DNA from: Chrysomallon squamiferum
Lineage: Eukaryota; Mollusca; Gastropoda; Neomphalida; Peltospiridae
Assembly: GCA_012295275.1 (NCBI GenBank)
Contig: CM022668.1
Location: 16,523,391 to 16,563,390 of the forward strand
Length of the DNA stretch: 40,000 bases
Direction: 5' to 3'
Both the position numbers and the translations under genes were made by a program. Positions 22,620 through 34,559 of the stretch are shown here, in pieces (the first letter of the stretch is position 1; each line of letters begins with the position of its first letter). Below the pieces are notes generated by a model, which saw nothing but the letters and a program-made list of their open reading frames with translations, was not told the origin of the DNA and searched no databases.

Positions 22620-22960
22620 TAGATACTAGTGGCTTACTCATCATGAGCCAGATCTTGTACAGCTGGGCTACGCACTGCAGGGATTTTCTCAAAGCCTCGG
22701 GATGGCACAGACTGAAGCCAAGGAATGGCACTATGCCGGCGACGGTACATATACATCCTGTTCTGTTCGGCTCGTTTCTAGGTCAGCGTCTAGTTGCTAT
22801 GACAACGACTGTTTAACACTACGCCGACTGATCAGCAAATGATAAGAAACACGTCGGTTATTCACGTCACAAGCAGACTTCTGATGTCGTTTGTACACAA
22901 AATAGTTCCAACAAAATGGCGTCTACACAAAATGGCGTCTACAGGAGGTACAGCACAATA
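22620..22960. promoter_or_regulatory. Island with RFX X-box and tandem ATGGCG sites
   Basis: GTTGCTATGACAAC at 22793-22806 fits an RFX X-box. A 16-bp direct duplication, ACAAAATGGCGTCTAC, occupies 22911-22926 and 22927-22942; AAAATGGCG is YY1-like. The open frame at 22839-23093 passes through but resembles nothing known. The same RFX plus ATGGCG pairing occurs at 34571-34631. Confidence 0.35.
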
Positions 22961-23590
22961 CACAAGCAACACAGATGACAAGCTTGGTTTTTATATTTCT
23001 GTTTTTGAAGACTTTATTTTCTTTTTAGTTCAGATTGGTTCGTCCAATTTTCTGCTATATTTCCACATTTTACTTCCCAGTTTTACATTGTAGGTCCTGA
23101 AAATAATTTGTAGTTATCTATAAATAGCAGTTTATATTTACATATAATTCCGGATAAGGTACTTAATAGAGAAAACTCTTTCGTATTCTTTTAAATTTAA
23201 TTTATTTTTGTTGGTTTTTTCTTCTAATTTTTAACACCAATATTCTTCTAAATACAAAAAGCTCTGAACATATATTTAAGAATATAAAGTCTTATCTAAA
23301 TATATATTCTTTTTTTTTTCAGTCCAGAAAAATAATTGAAATTGTGATAGTCAAATATTGAGGTGTAATCCTAAAGACAAAAGGTGGACCAAGGTTTCTG
23401 TGAAACACATTTTCAAAAATGAAAACACTGAAGATTACTTTTGAGCTGATAAGTTTTGTTTCGAGCCACCTAATTACCAAATATGTTTTTAATTATTCGA
23501 AACAAAACATGAAAGCGATGAAAATGATAAATGATTAAAATTATTATTATTTTTTTTAAATGATTTTCTTTTTTAATTTCGGTTATGTTG
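22961..23590. other. AT-rich DNA, no gene
   Basis: Short T runs and (ATT) fragments only. Confidence 0.55.
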
Positions 23591-23594
23591 TTGC

Positions 23595-23811
<217 letters not shown>

Positions 23812-24150
23812 ATAAATAAATGCATATTTAATACGTGTGTATATGTGACTTTTATGTATGGGCTGTGTATATGGTATGTCGATATATCAGTAGTATTGTA
23901 TATTGTATATGTGACGTTTATGTCTAACTGTATATGCTTTGTATATGTATGTGAGAACATACGCTTATTTGTATTAATTAGTTGTGAATGAATGGCTAGG
24001 AATGTATGAATATGTTTTTATCTGTGTTATTTTTAACTATTATTATTTTCTCGAAGTATTCTACCAAACTAGCAATTTTATCAACTGTAATGACAGAAGT
24101 AGTATGTCAGCAATTGTAACATGATAATAATATTATTAGTAAAACTAAGG
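23812..24150. other. TG/TAT-rich DNA, no gene
   Basis: TATATGTGAC phrases repeat loosely at about 23835-23955. No reliable unit. Confidence 0.5.
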
Positions 24151-24164
24151 ACTAGTTTTTGTTG

Positions 24165-24625
24165 TAGTAATAGTAGTAGCAGTGGTGGTGGTGGTGATAA
24201 TATAATAAAATGAAATAATAAAAGTAAAACTAATAGTAGACATTATAGGTTGTAGTAGTAGTATTCATAGTACAAGTAGTGTTGCAGTAATACTGGTGAT
24301 AGTAGTACAAGTGTAGTACAAGTACTAGTAATATTAGTACTAATATTTTGATGGTGATGGTGTTGGTAGTAGGTTAGTTGTAGAAGCAGTAATTGTAGTA
24401 GTAGTAGTAGTAGTTACATTAGTATGTGTTGTAATAGTGCTAGAAGTAATAACAGTAGTATTCATAGTAAAAGTAGTTGTAACAGTAATAGTAATAGTAA
24501 ATTTGATGATGATAGTAGTAGTTGTGGTAATAGTGCTAGTAATTATCGAAACAGTAGTAGCAGTAGCAGTAGTAGTAGTAGTAGTAGGAGTAGTACCAGC
24601 AGCAGCAGTAGTTGGTGTTGTTGTT
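24165..24625. repeat. Imperfect (TAG)n/(GTA)n tract
   Basis: TAGTAG, GTGGTG and CAGTAG units with many interruptions for about 450 bp. Ser/Asn-rich and Val-rich frames over it are artefacts. Confidence 0.88.
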
Positions 24626-25230
24626 ATTATTACCTACGTACTGATAAATTATCGTCCGTAATCCGTCATATTTGGAGGTATGGATGAGTGGGATTATCTG
24701 ATTGTAATCAGTCGTATGGTTAAGATAAAGAAATTTTAAGCTTTGAACAAATATAATATTATAATACATACAACCGTATTACTATGTACTTTCTAAAGTC
24801 GTAAATTAATTAAAGGTTTTACCTTTCTTTTCGTATTTGTCATTAAAACTCGTTTATTTCCACATTTCTTTCCAACGTGTTCCGAGAAAAGAGTTCAACT
24901 GTTTTTTTCTTTTCTGTGGAATATAAAGTAACCGTTTCAAATCCTTTCAGAAAGAATGTATTTACTCCTTTCTTCACTAGTTTCACCAGAATGCTGTGTA
25001 TTCCATTTCTATTCTAATTTCACTGCCTGAACCTTGCCACAGTGACATATCTACTGTTGTTGTATATTTTGTGTGTAGGTGAATGGTATGTACTTTAAAT
25101 ATTAAAGACGAAACATTATTTGCTTTGACCGGAATGTCGATATTTATTTTATTACAGATGTTTTATTGTCATGCGAGTTGAAGCAAAACACCAGTAACTC
25201 AGTTATAAAGAACATCTCGTCTTTGTTTTG
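24626..25230. other. AT-rich DNA, no gene
   Basis: No significant feature recognised. Confidence 0.55.
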
Positions 25231-25239
25231 TTATTGTTA

Positions 25240-25298
25240 CAGTTAAAGTAGTAGTCGTAGTAGTGGGAGTAGTAGTAGTCGTAGTCGCAGTCGTAGAG

Positions 25299-25336
<38 letters not shown>

Positions 25337-25415
25337 ATAGGGGTAGTACCAGTATAGTAGCAGTGGCAGTAGTAATAGAAGCAGTTGTAGTAGTACCAAT
25401 AGTAGCAGTAGTAAT
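25240..25415. repeat. (TAG)n/(AGT)n compound tract
   Basis: GTAGTCGTAG variants around a clean (TAG)n at about 25298-25336. Confidence 0.92.
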
Positions 25416-25429
25416 ATGTACGTACGTAT

Positions 25430-25790
25430 TCTTGTATGTATGTATATGGTTCTGTGGTTTATGAGTGTGTAACTATTCATACAACACGTGAGCTTATTCT
25501 ATTTAAATACCAGTATAACTGTTTAAAGAATTACTCTGTAAACAAATAGATGAAGATAGTGTAAACCATGTTCCAGATCTAACGTCACTATTCTGAGAAT
25601 GTGCCTTTAACATTACACTGTGTATAAACATGCAAATAACGTATTAGCTATGGTCAGTTAGTTAAAACACAGATATCACACAGCTAGTTGGACATTCTAG
25701 TGTAGGTATCAGCAATTCCAGATTCACCACACATCCACTAATACTCTCGTTTATGAGTCAATGAGCCATAAATTTGAAAACGTGACCAAA
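25430..25790. other. AT-rich DNA, no gene
   Basis: Nothing specific except ACACGTGA at 25484-25491. Confidence 0.5.
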
Positions 25791-26060
25791 TTACTCTTAT
25801 ATCTGGACGCTGCTGAGTCTTTGATGGCCGAAGTGTTATTGAGATGCTATAAATTCTGATCGGGTCTTCCGGCAATTTTCTTCACAACCAGAGTGCTTTG
25901 AGGCTATTTTTCCCATCCCCCCTCCCTCAGTGCTAATACATGGCAGACACCTCAGCATTACTCTAACCAATCAGCAACGAGCTGATCATAGTGGTTTACC
26001 CTGTATCATGCAAATGACGCACAAACTAGAATTTGATTCATGCGCTATCTGGAAAGCCCA
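25790..26060 (+). promoter_or_regulatory. Island with G/C-box, CCAAT box and octamer
   Basis: CCCATCCCCCCTCCCTC at 25912-25928 is a KLF/MAZ-type box on the minus strand. AACCAATCAG around 25965-25973 is a perfect NF-Y site, and ATGCAAAT at 26008-26015 is a perfect POU octamer. Within about 100 bp this is a promoter- or enhancer-like set. No TATA box or start of a gene is evident downstream. Confidence 0.35.
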
Positions 26061-26457
26061 TTATCTCGCAGTGAAATGTTTATTTGTAACAAAAACAACA
26101 GAGATGGATTGTTTTATTTTTTTGTGGTGTTTTTTTCTTCAGAGTATTTTTATGTTATTTTTAAATTCTAGAGTGATTTAGAAAATTGTTAATAAAGTCA
26201 TAACAGTTTGCGAGGTAAATTTAACGCTCGTTAGTTTCGTTTTAAGTGCTTATTAGAAAAATACGTGAAAAAAGGAAGAAACAACAAAGAAGAAAAACAA
26301 CCAGAAAAAACAAAAAACAAATGAGAAGTAAGAAGTCTGGTCTGACACCAGAGATAAAGAGAAATTTACACAGTTAATGTATTGACTTTCCTTCTAACTT
26401 TGAAACTTTTAGTCCTGTTCGAGTTAAGGTTTTGATTTGTTTTGCATTTTCTTTCTG

Positions 26458-26522
26458 TTATTTATTTATTTATTTATTTATTTAGTTAGTTAGTTAGTTA
26501 TATAGTTAGTTAGTTAGTTAGC
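26458..26522. repeat. (TTTA)n changing to (GTTA)n
   Basis: Seven TTTA units are followed directly by GTTA units, interrupted once by TATA. A unit-switching microsatellite. Confidence 0.93.
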
Positions 26523-26888
26523 GAGGTACGTTTTTAAAAGAAATATATATTTTATATTATCTATGTATAAAACTGTTATTAATTACAAGTCAGACAGATT
26601 CAATGTTAACTGAGATTCTCACACACAAATCAGTTAACATCTTAGAAAAAATCAGGTGTTGATTCTGTGGTCGTTCTTTGTAAAACCTGTCTACTGCGAC
26701 CAGATTGCACGGACTGACGTAAGCAGTGAGTACTGCGGCGGAACCAGGCACAAGTAAAACGATTTTAAAATACACCTTCACTAAGTGTTGTGAAATAAAC
26801 GAAAATAAATAGGATTCTATGTTTTTTGTTTTTTTTACGAGTACAAATAGGAACTTTAAAATAAGTGAAATCAAATAATGGTTGTGAG
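26523..26888. other. DNA between tetramer tract and 66-bp array
   Basis: A 94-residue minus-strand frame (26590-26874) has non-repetitive composition but no family I recognise; the first residues are hydrophobic. Not supported as a gene. Confidence 0.4.
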
Positions 26889-26897
26889 AAACAGAAA

Positions 26898-27873
26898 GAC
26901 AACCTAACTCCCCTGTTTTCTGCCATGTTTTTAATATTAGTTCATAGCACAGAAAGGGGTGTAGACAACCTAACTCCCCTGCTTTCTGTCATGTTTTTAA
27001 TATTAGTTCATAGCACAGAAAGGGGTGTAGACAACCTAACTCCCCTGTTTTCTGTCATGTTTTTAATATGATTTCATAGCACAGAAAGGGGTGTAGACAA
27101 CCTAACTCCCCTGCTTTCTGTCATGTTTTTAATATGATTTCATAGCACAGAAAGGGGTGTAGACAACCTAACTCCCCTGCGTTCTGTCATGTTTTTAATA
27201 TTAGTTCATAGCACAGAAAGGGGTGTAGACAACCTAACTCCCCTGCGTTCTGTCATGTTTTTAATATGATTTCATAGCACAGAAAGGGGTGTAGACAACC
27301 TAACTCCCCTGCTTTCTGTCATGTTTTTAATATTAGTTCATAGCACAGAAAGGGGTGTAGACAACCTAACTCCCCTGCTTTCTGTCATGTTTTTAATATT
27401 AGTTCATAGCACAGAAAGGGGTGTAGACAACCTAACTCCCCTGCTTTCTGTCATGTTTTTAATATTAGTTCATAGCACAGAAAGGGGTGTAGACAACCTA
27501 ACTCCCCTGCTTTCTGTCATGTTTTTAATATTATTTCATAGCACAGAAAGGGGTGTAGACAACCTAACTCCCCTGCTTTCTGTCATGTTTTTAATATTAG
27601 TTCATAGCACAGAAAGGGGTGTAGACAACCTAACTCCCCTGCGTTCTGTCATGTTTTTAATATGATTTCATAGCACAGAAAGGGGTGTAGACAACCTAAC
27701 TCCCCTGCTTTCTGTCATGTTTTTAATATTAGTTCATAGCACAAAAAGGGGTGTAGACAACCTAACTCCCCTGCTTTCTGTCATGTTTTTAATATTAGTT
27801 CATAGCACAGAAAGGGGTGTAGACAACCTAACTCCCCTGCTTTCTGTCATGTTTTTAATATTATTTCACAGCA
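26898..27873 (+). repeat. 66-bp satellite, about 15 copies
   Basis: Each unit begins GACAACCTAACTCCCCTG and contains ATGTTTTTAATATTAG. Units differ at two spots: CTGCTTTCTG/CTGCGTTCTG/CTGTTTTCTG, and ATTAGTTCATAG/ATGATTTCATAG/ATTATTTCATAG. One copy has ACAAAAAGG for ACAGAAAGG. Each unit can fold, pairing CCCCT..TTTCTGT with ACAGAAAGGGG. Since 66 is divisible by three, frames of up to 114 codons stay open with a 22-residue repeat; variants include both silent and replacement changes. Confidence 0.97.
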
Positions 27874-27916
27874 AATGTGGTAAGAGAGAGCAAAGCTTGC
27901 TTATTACATTAAATAA

Positions 27917-27930
27917 GTTGCCATGGAAAT
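27917..27930 (+). promoter_or_regulatory. RFX X-box-like GTTGCCATGGAAAT
   Basis: Matches the palindromic RFX consensus GTTGCCATGGCAAC at 12 of 14 positions, just right of the satellite array. A weak call without other context. Confidence 0.2.
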
Positions 27931-27949
27931 GCCATTGTTAATTCTCTGC

Positions 27950-28495
<546 letters not shown>

Positions 28496-28559
28496 TTTGA
28501 TGAAATAACAAATCTTTAACGATCAAAGTTTACAAACGACATACCTATTTTACGAACTT

Positions 28560-28700
28560 CAGTGTAAAGGGAAACAACTCCAGTTATACTATTGTCTATT
28601 GAACCAGTATTGGCGGCTGTGTGTTCCACTCGGCTACTGAGGTTTACAGTCTGCACACTGAACCGAGATCAGAGAAGTCACGTGACAGTGTAAAATATTA
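28560..28700. promoter_or_regulatory. Short island with GTCACGTGAC E-box
   Basis: GTCACGTGAC at 28677-28686 repeats the CLEAR/USF-type 10-mer found at 643-652. AAAGGGAAACAACTCC near 28566 is of the molluscan-repeat type. No frame. Confidence 0.3.
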
Positions 28701-29249
28701 TTTACTTGTTTACCAGACACCTGTGTTTTCACAAGAAAAAGGCCGAAACAGCCATAAACCGTGAACATGTTTTTTCTTTTTTTAAAAGTGTTTGCCAACA
28801 AACCATTTTATAAATAGATTAACACTGTCCATTTTTCTCTACAGAGCTAGATTTGCTAATTATGATGTATTCACTATACAAAACAGAATTTTTTTTGTAA
28901 TTTCAACGAGACTATAGGAAAGGCATATTAGCAGAAAGAAATTTGATAATTGCATTACATTAAAGCACGGGAACATCTACATTTTCTACAAGATTACACT
29001 GAAATAATTATTCAATTATTACGAGACAATTAGTTAATTTCTTATAATAAGATCATTTCAAATTTTTCTGCAAGGAGGAATTTTGTGCATTGTGGAAGAA
29101 ATGTGTTAATCTTATTACACTTTCTAAAGTCGATTGTGAAAGCAGCTTGTTAATCATTTTATTTTTATTTTAATCAAATAAAGTTTCTATAGTAAAAGAT
29201 TATCAGAGATTTGAGAAATTCTATTAGAAAACTAATCACCAGGTCAGAA
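28701..29249. other. AT-rich DNA, no gene
   Basis: No repeat or frame that stands out. Confidence 0.55.
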
Positions 29250-29720
29250 CTGTTTCCCCGCTGCTGAGAAATGAAGACACGAGAAAAGCAATCATTGCAA
29301 GAGTCAGTCAAAGATTCGAATATCGAGACTATTACCTTGATAATAGATATCTACTATTCCCAGGCACACTAGGCGACTACAAGGTCTGGCAGGGAGGGGG
29401 GAGGGTTTGCTCCCCGGGGCCACCGACCAATCAAAACGTTGTGTCTGAAAGTCACGAACACCAGAAAGCGATCTTCAGTTTCGAATTAGCGTCCTATCGC
29501 AATCAGACTTGAGCAAACATCCATCTCGTGCAGGGCGTTTTCATGAATACAATCAAAGGTAGACGAGACTCGGCGAGGTTATCACCTCTCATCGGTGCAA
29601 GGAGCCGTTTCGTTCATTTACTTTCATCAGAGCAGTTTTAATTTATGTGTCTTTCTCTCTCTTAGTCAATATGGCGTAATGACGTTTTCCCAGTAATTGC
29701 GGTGTAGCAGCTGGCTGGGT
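29250..29720 (+). promoter_or_regulatory. Island with purine G-box and CCAAT box
   Basis: GGGAGGGGGGAGGG at 29392-29405 is followed by TCCCCGGGGCC and by GACCAATCAA (CCAAT at 29427-29431), a good NF-Y site. The island is CpG-containing and free of simple repeats. GATAGATATCTA-like GATA sites lie just upstream, near 29343. No open frame; promoter or enhancer are both possible. Confidence 0.38.
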
Positions 29721-29900
29721 AACTCGAGAGCACATTAAAACAACGTTTTCCTATATCAGTATTACACATTTTATCTGCGTGTACGTTACAACAAACTGGA
29801 ATTTCACAAACACATGGAGACAGGGTTTAAGGATGAGGAAAACAAAATACAAAAGATATCGTCAAAACAGAAACTAAATAAAACTATGTGTAATTTTCTA

Positions 29901-29990
29901 TGTGTATTTTTTGAGTATGCGTGTGTATATGTATGTGTATGTTTACGTGTGTGTGTGCATGCGTGCGTGCGTGCGTTTGTACATGTTGGT
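29901..29990. repeat. Alternating purine-pyrimidine (TG)n/(GCGT)n tract
   Basis: Bases 29945-29976 alternate purine and pyrimidine perfectly, including GCGTGCGTGCGTGCGT, an arrangement prone to Z-DNA. Looser TATG/TGTG units flank it. Confidence 0.9.
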
Positions 29991-30108
29991 GTGTCCTGCG
30001 GTAATTTGCCTGGATAATAAAAATTGAAACCCAATTAAATTCTTTATTTTATTCTGTCCAGCCTAGTATTTACTCCTAGATTTGATTTCAAAACAGTATC
30101 CTTCATTT

Positions 30109-30660
<552 letters not shown>

Positions 30661-30667
30661 GTAATAA

Positions 30668-30775
30668 TTTAGTATTGATAGTTGTGGTAGTTGAAGTAGT
30701 AGTAACAAAAGTAGTAGTAGTAGCTGCAATAGTAGTAACAGCAGAAATAGTGACAGAACTAGTACTTGTTACAGC
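30668..30775. repeat. Imperfect (TAG)n/(AGTAGT)
   Basis: GTAGTAGTAG and AGTAGTAACA units with interruptions, similar to 24165-24625 and 25240-25415. Confidence 0.8.
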
Positions 30776-31069
30776 AGAAGCTTTACGATTACATTTATGT
30801 CTGGCAATAGTATAGACAAAAGTATCAGAATTAGAAACAGTGATGTTATGGCAACTGATGAAAATAATAGGATAAAAGTATATATATATGCATATATTAG
30901 ACAAACAGTGGAATGTAAGTATACATTTATAAAAGAAAAGCCAAGCAACAGAGACGTGGTAAATATATCTGAATAGTTTTTTCTTCTTTTTTTTAAATTA
31001 TTATTATTCAGTGATTTCAAACACATAAATACATAATTGTGTGTTAGTTTTGTTTAGTTCTTGTGTAGC

Positions 31070-31156
31070 TGTGATACTGTTGTTTGTTGTTGTTTCTTTT
31101 GCTTCTTTTTTTCAATTTGTTTTCTTTTTGTTTTCTTTTTTTTTTTTTTTTTTTTC
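31070..31156. repeat. TTG/TTTC-rich tract with T run
   Basis: TTGTTG and TTTTC units, ending in about 18 T. Confidence 0.85.
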
Positions 31157-31342
31157 TTCTTATGGCTATGATGTTGTTACATTTATAAAATTCTATACAT
31201 GAAAAAACAAGAAAGAAAATTTATAAAACTGATTTTATAATTACATCATCACGTAATCAGTGTAGGAGATTTGTCTGTAATTTAGTTTGTCTAGCGAGAA
31301 AAAATTCTTCTAGAATGTGAAAAATGAATATTCCATAACCAT

Positions 31343-31356
31343 GTTGTCATGGTGAT
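31343..31356 (+). promoter_or_regulatory. RFX X-box-like GTTGTCATGGTGAT
   Basis: Fits the degenerate X-box GTTNYCATGGNRAC at all but the last base. Isolated in AT-rich DNA, so it may be chance. Confidence 0.2.
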
Positions 31357-31464
31357 AAATAATAAATTAAGTTTGATTTGGAATAAAACTACAAAGTAAG
31401 TGTTTATTTACCACAGAACCCAGTTTAAACAGAAATATTTCTGAATGAATTATGAATGAAACTG

Positions 31465-31465
<1 letters not shown>

Positions 31466-31498
<33 letters not shown>
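31466..31498. repeat. Poly-T, 33 bases
   Basis: Homopolymer T run. It could be the reversed tail of a retroposed element, but no body was recognised next to it. Confidence 0.9.
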
Positions 31499-31499
<1 letters not shown>

Positions 31500-31591
31500 T
31501 AGTATTTTAGTTTGAACATTTATTTCTGTGTCCATAACCAGAAAATATTAATATAAAATATCAGTTTTCTTTTCCTGATTTTTAACAAAGT

Positions 31592-31751
31592 TCTTATTTA
31601 TTATTTTGACTTATTACTTTTTATTCTTATTTATTTATTTATTTACTTATTGTATTGTTGTTGTCGTTATACATTTTATTTATTATTTTGACTTATTACT
31701 TTTTATTCTTATTTATTTATTTATTGTTTTGTTGTTGTCGTTATACATTTT
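31592..31751 (+). repeat. 82-bp tandem duplication
   Basis: TTATTTTGACTTATTACTTT starts at 31601 and again at 31683. Both copies end in TTGTTGTTGTCGTTATACATTTTA. They differ mainly in the number of ATTT units. Confidence 0.93.
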
Positions 31752-31823
31752 AGTTATTTAATTTTATTTAGAAACAATACGTCATACAATTTAATGAGCA
31801 ATGTGACATGTAGTGACTCTATG

Positions 31824-31831
31824 TGACGTCA
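31824..31831. promoter_or_regulatory. Perfect CRE within GTGACGTCAC
   Basis: TGACGTCA inside a 10-bp palindrome, preceded by TGTGACATGTAGTGAC. A CREB/ATF-type site by sequence. Confidence 0.3.
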
Positions 31832-31982
31832 CAGTCACTACAAATAACACGACTCCTTAAAATACAAAATATAAACTATATACGATCACTACGATTTTAT
31901 TTAACAAGCTGATTGCAAATATATAGTGTCTTTACTTTGTTTTATACTGTATTTCATTAATAAAGTATATGAAAACATTAAG

Positions 31983-32012
<30 letters not shown>
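31983..32012. repeat. A run and (TA)n
   Basis: Poly-A leading into about 11 TA units. Confidence 0.93.
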
Positions 32013-32013
<1 letters not shown>

Positions 32014-32139
32014 TTTCAAAAAAGTTCTTGAATTTTTTATTTTTTATTCAGGAAATTTTATAACGTACAAAATCAATAAGAAATCTTGTCAAAATTCTTC
32101 CATTTTTTAAAAGTTCTAAACATTTTTATCTTCTTAATT

Positions 32140-32194
32140 TTTATTTTATTTTATTTTATTTTATTTTATTTTATTTTATTTTATTTTATTTTAT
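32140..32194. repeat. (TTTTA)n pentamer microsatellite
   Basis: About eleven TTTTA units. Confidence 0.95.
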
Positions 32195-32522
32195 ATTTTC
32201 ATGTTCATTTACTCACGTGAAGTAGTTTAACCGAGACTCACAAAAGTGCAATGACCTTTCTGAAAACTATGTATCTATTAAAATCTATTAATAACTATTA
32301 AAATGACTTATAACGAAAATATATTTATAAATAAATTGAAATCACGAAAAGCTGTAATTTCTCGTTTGAAGGTAAACTGGCAAAGTCTGTCTGTTTAAAA
32401 TTTATTTTTAAAATAAAACTCAGCTTTCTAAAACAGTTACAGTATACACTCTTGCATAAACTTTCAAGTGCACAGACCCGTAAATACACATAATACGTAC
32501 TCGTTTAAAATACGTGTACAAA

Positions 32523-32803
32523 CATACGTACATACATACATACATACATAATTACGTACGTACATACATACATACATACATACATACATACATACATACA
32601 TACATACATACATACATACATACATACATACATACATACATACGTACATACATGCATACATACATACATACATAATAATTACGTACGTACATACATATAT
32701 ACATACATACATACGTACATACACACACATACAAACATACATACATACATACATACATACATACGTACATACACATACATACATACGTACATACATACAT
32801 ACA

Positions 32804-32831
<28 letters not shown>
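32523..32831. repeat. (CATA)n array with CGTA variants
   Basis: Over 300 bp of CATA tetramers with scattered CGTA substitutions and two TAATTACGTACGTACATA junctions (about 32549 and 32676) that indicate an internal duplication. Met-Tyr-Val-Cys frames on the minus strand are artefacts. Confidence 0.96.
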
Positions 32832-32835
<4 letters not shown>

Positions 32836-32989
32836 CTAATATACACAGCAACATCAATGCAATCATTTCCCCACCCAGTCACCTACATTCACATCCACGC
32901 ACACAGACACACCCACCTGCACTTTACCCAAACACAGTTTAATTGTTTAATTTACTTTTCATGCGGGTAAAAAAATAAAATCTTTATCA

Positions 32990-33260
32990 AAATGAATGCC
33001 ACACCCTCATGCAATCATTGCTGGAAGAACCCGTATCCATATTTGACGTCGTACACGGCGCTGATTTCATTAAAATGTCAAAGAAAACCATGTCAGCATT
33101 TGAGTGATGTGTTGCTGTCGTGTAGACTTCATTAATTCAATACTCATTAAGTTTGCCGAGGCGTTTGAAAGCAGGAAAATCATAAGCTATGCTTGATTAA
33201 ATTCCAACGACCAACACAAGTCTTCGTCATTTGCATACGATTGATACTGGAGGACTTGCA
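32990..33260. promoter_or_regulatory. Island with homeodomain and octamer sites
   Basis: Repeat-poor. Contains CATTAATTCAATACTCATTAAG (homeodomain cores), TTGATTAAATTCC and a perfect octamer ATTTGCAT at 33229-33236. The look is that of a developmental enhancer; nothing confirms it. Confidence 0.35.
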
Positions 33261-33294
33261 ATGGTTATAAACAACTTAAATAAACAAATTAATA

Positions 33295-33436
33295 AATCAC
33301 GAGAAAAAAGAAAAAAAAGATTTCTGAAATCATTATCTAATCAAGAAAAGGCGAAACGAAAAAAAAGAAAAGTAAAATAAAATAAAGTAAAATAAAATAA
33401 AGTAAGAAAATAACAAAATCAAATAAAATAAAACAA

Positions 33437-33493
<57 letters not shown>

Positions 33494-33494
33494 C
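33295..33494. repeat. A-rich, (AAATA)n and (AAT)n tract
   Basis: AAAAG and AAATA units followed by (AAT)n at about 33438-33493. Confidence 0.94.
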
Positions 33495-33835
33495 ATAATA
33501 TGATCTTAAATGTATTTATATCTCAATGTTTTTGAATTTATCACTTTTATTATTTTATATAGTATTAATTTTTTTTCATATATTATTATATGCAAAATTA
33601 AAAACTAACATATTATTTTACACAGATAATTATGTATTAACGTGTTTTATAATTTTACACACTTGTTTTAAATATCTTTTTATAGAAATATGTATTAACT
33701 GATCATGTATTTATTTTGCACTAACATATATTAATTCCGAACGAATCAATATTACTTTGAATAATTTATAATTAATATGAATTAATGGGCATATTGAATC
33801 TCTATTTTTTGTAGATCGTGTTACGAAAAAGTATA
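33495..33835. other. Very AT-rich DNA, no gene
   Basis: ATGTATTAAC and ACTAACATAT phrases recur loosely (33575-33740), possibly eroded repeats. Confidence 0.5.
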
Positions 33836-33837
33836 TT

Positions 33838-34015
33838 AATAGCAATAACAATGGTAATAACGATGATGATAACAATAACAATAATGATAATAAATAATAA
33901 CAGTAATAACAATAATAATAATAACGATGATGATAATAACAACAACAATAATAATAACAAAAATAATTATAATAACAATAATGATGACGATAATAATAAT
34001 AATAAAGAATATATC
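33838..34015. repeat. (AAT)/(AAC)/(GAT) trinucleotide tract
   Basis: Imperfect AAT, AAC and GATGAT units over about 175 bp. The Asn/Asp-rich frame is an artefact. Confidence 0.93.
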
Positions 34016-34109
34016 CTACTGTATTTAAGTTGTTGCCACTTCCAAGGAAAGAAAAACTTTAACAATTAAAATAACAATAATAAAAAGATAAGTGAAGTGT
34101 GTGAGATTT

Positions 34110-34400
34110 ATTATTTGATTTGTACATGTGGGTGCTGCTCGGAGTGTTGCAGCAATCTGCTTCCAGGACTGGCGCTTTGCCGTGGTGTTTGCACGTCGTC
34201 TTCGCAGGAACGTTAACAACAAGTTAAAAATCAATTTAGCAGCTGCTGATTATAGCTTAAATTGGCCCTCTGTTCGTCTGCTTTATATATACTACTACAA
34301 AGAAACATGTTCATCCGGGGAATTGATTTTTCTCTATCTGATGGAGAAAGAAAAAAACGAGAGACGGTGTTAGAAAGACGTGGCCCTCCCCCCTCCCCCA
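34110..34400 (+). promoter_or_regulatory. Repeat-poor island with near-palindrome
   Basis: An 81-codon plus-strand frame at 34128-34373 (starting MGAARSVAAI) has non-repetitive composition but no recognised domain. CAATTTAGC (34232-34240) and GCTTAAATTG (34255-34264) form a near-inverted pair around AGCTGCTGATTATA. CCCTCCCCCCTCCCCC at 34384-34399 carries the G-box found at 29392. Conserved non-coding DNA is likelier than an exon. Confidence 0.3.
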
Positions 34401-34559
34401 GTCGGGCCGGGCTCTAAACAGCAGCAAAGCTTCAGGTTTGTGGCTTAGACACGACTGTCAATATCTCAGTATGCCCGTCTGATGAGAAACACACACATTT
34501 CAATAACAGTTACAATGCATTTTATAATTGTATGCACCATTTCCACTAATGGCTTCTCA

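Noticed and set aside
24364-24380. let-7-like GGTAGTAGGTTAGTTG
   Set aside because: It lies in an imperfect TAG repeat where GTAGTAG is expected, the 5' end differs from let-7, and no complementary arm was found.
29392-29405. Three-tetrad G-quadruplex
   Set aside because: Only three separable G runs are present (3, 6, 3), one short of a canonical three-tetrad quadruplex; at most a two-tetrad form.
32464-32882. Met-Tyr-Val-Cys repeat frames
   Set aside because: Direct translation of the CATA microsatellite.
33818-34069. Asn/Asp-rich frame
   Set aside because: Translation of AAT/AAC/GAT trinucleotides.
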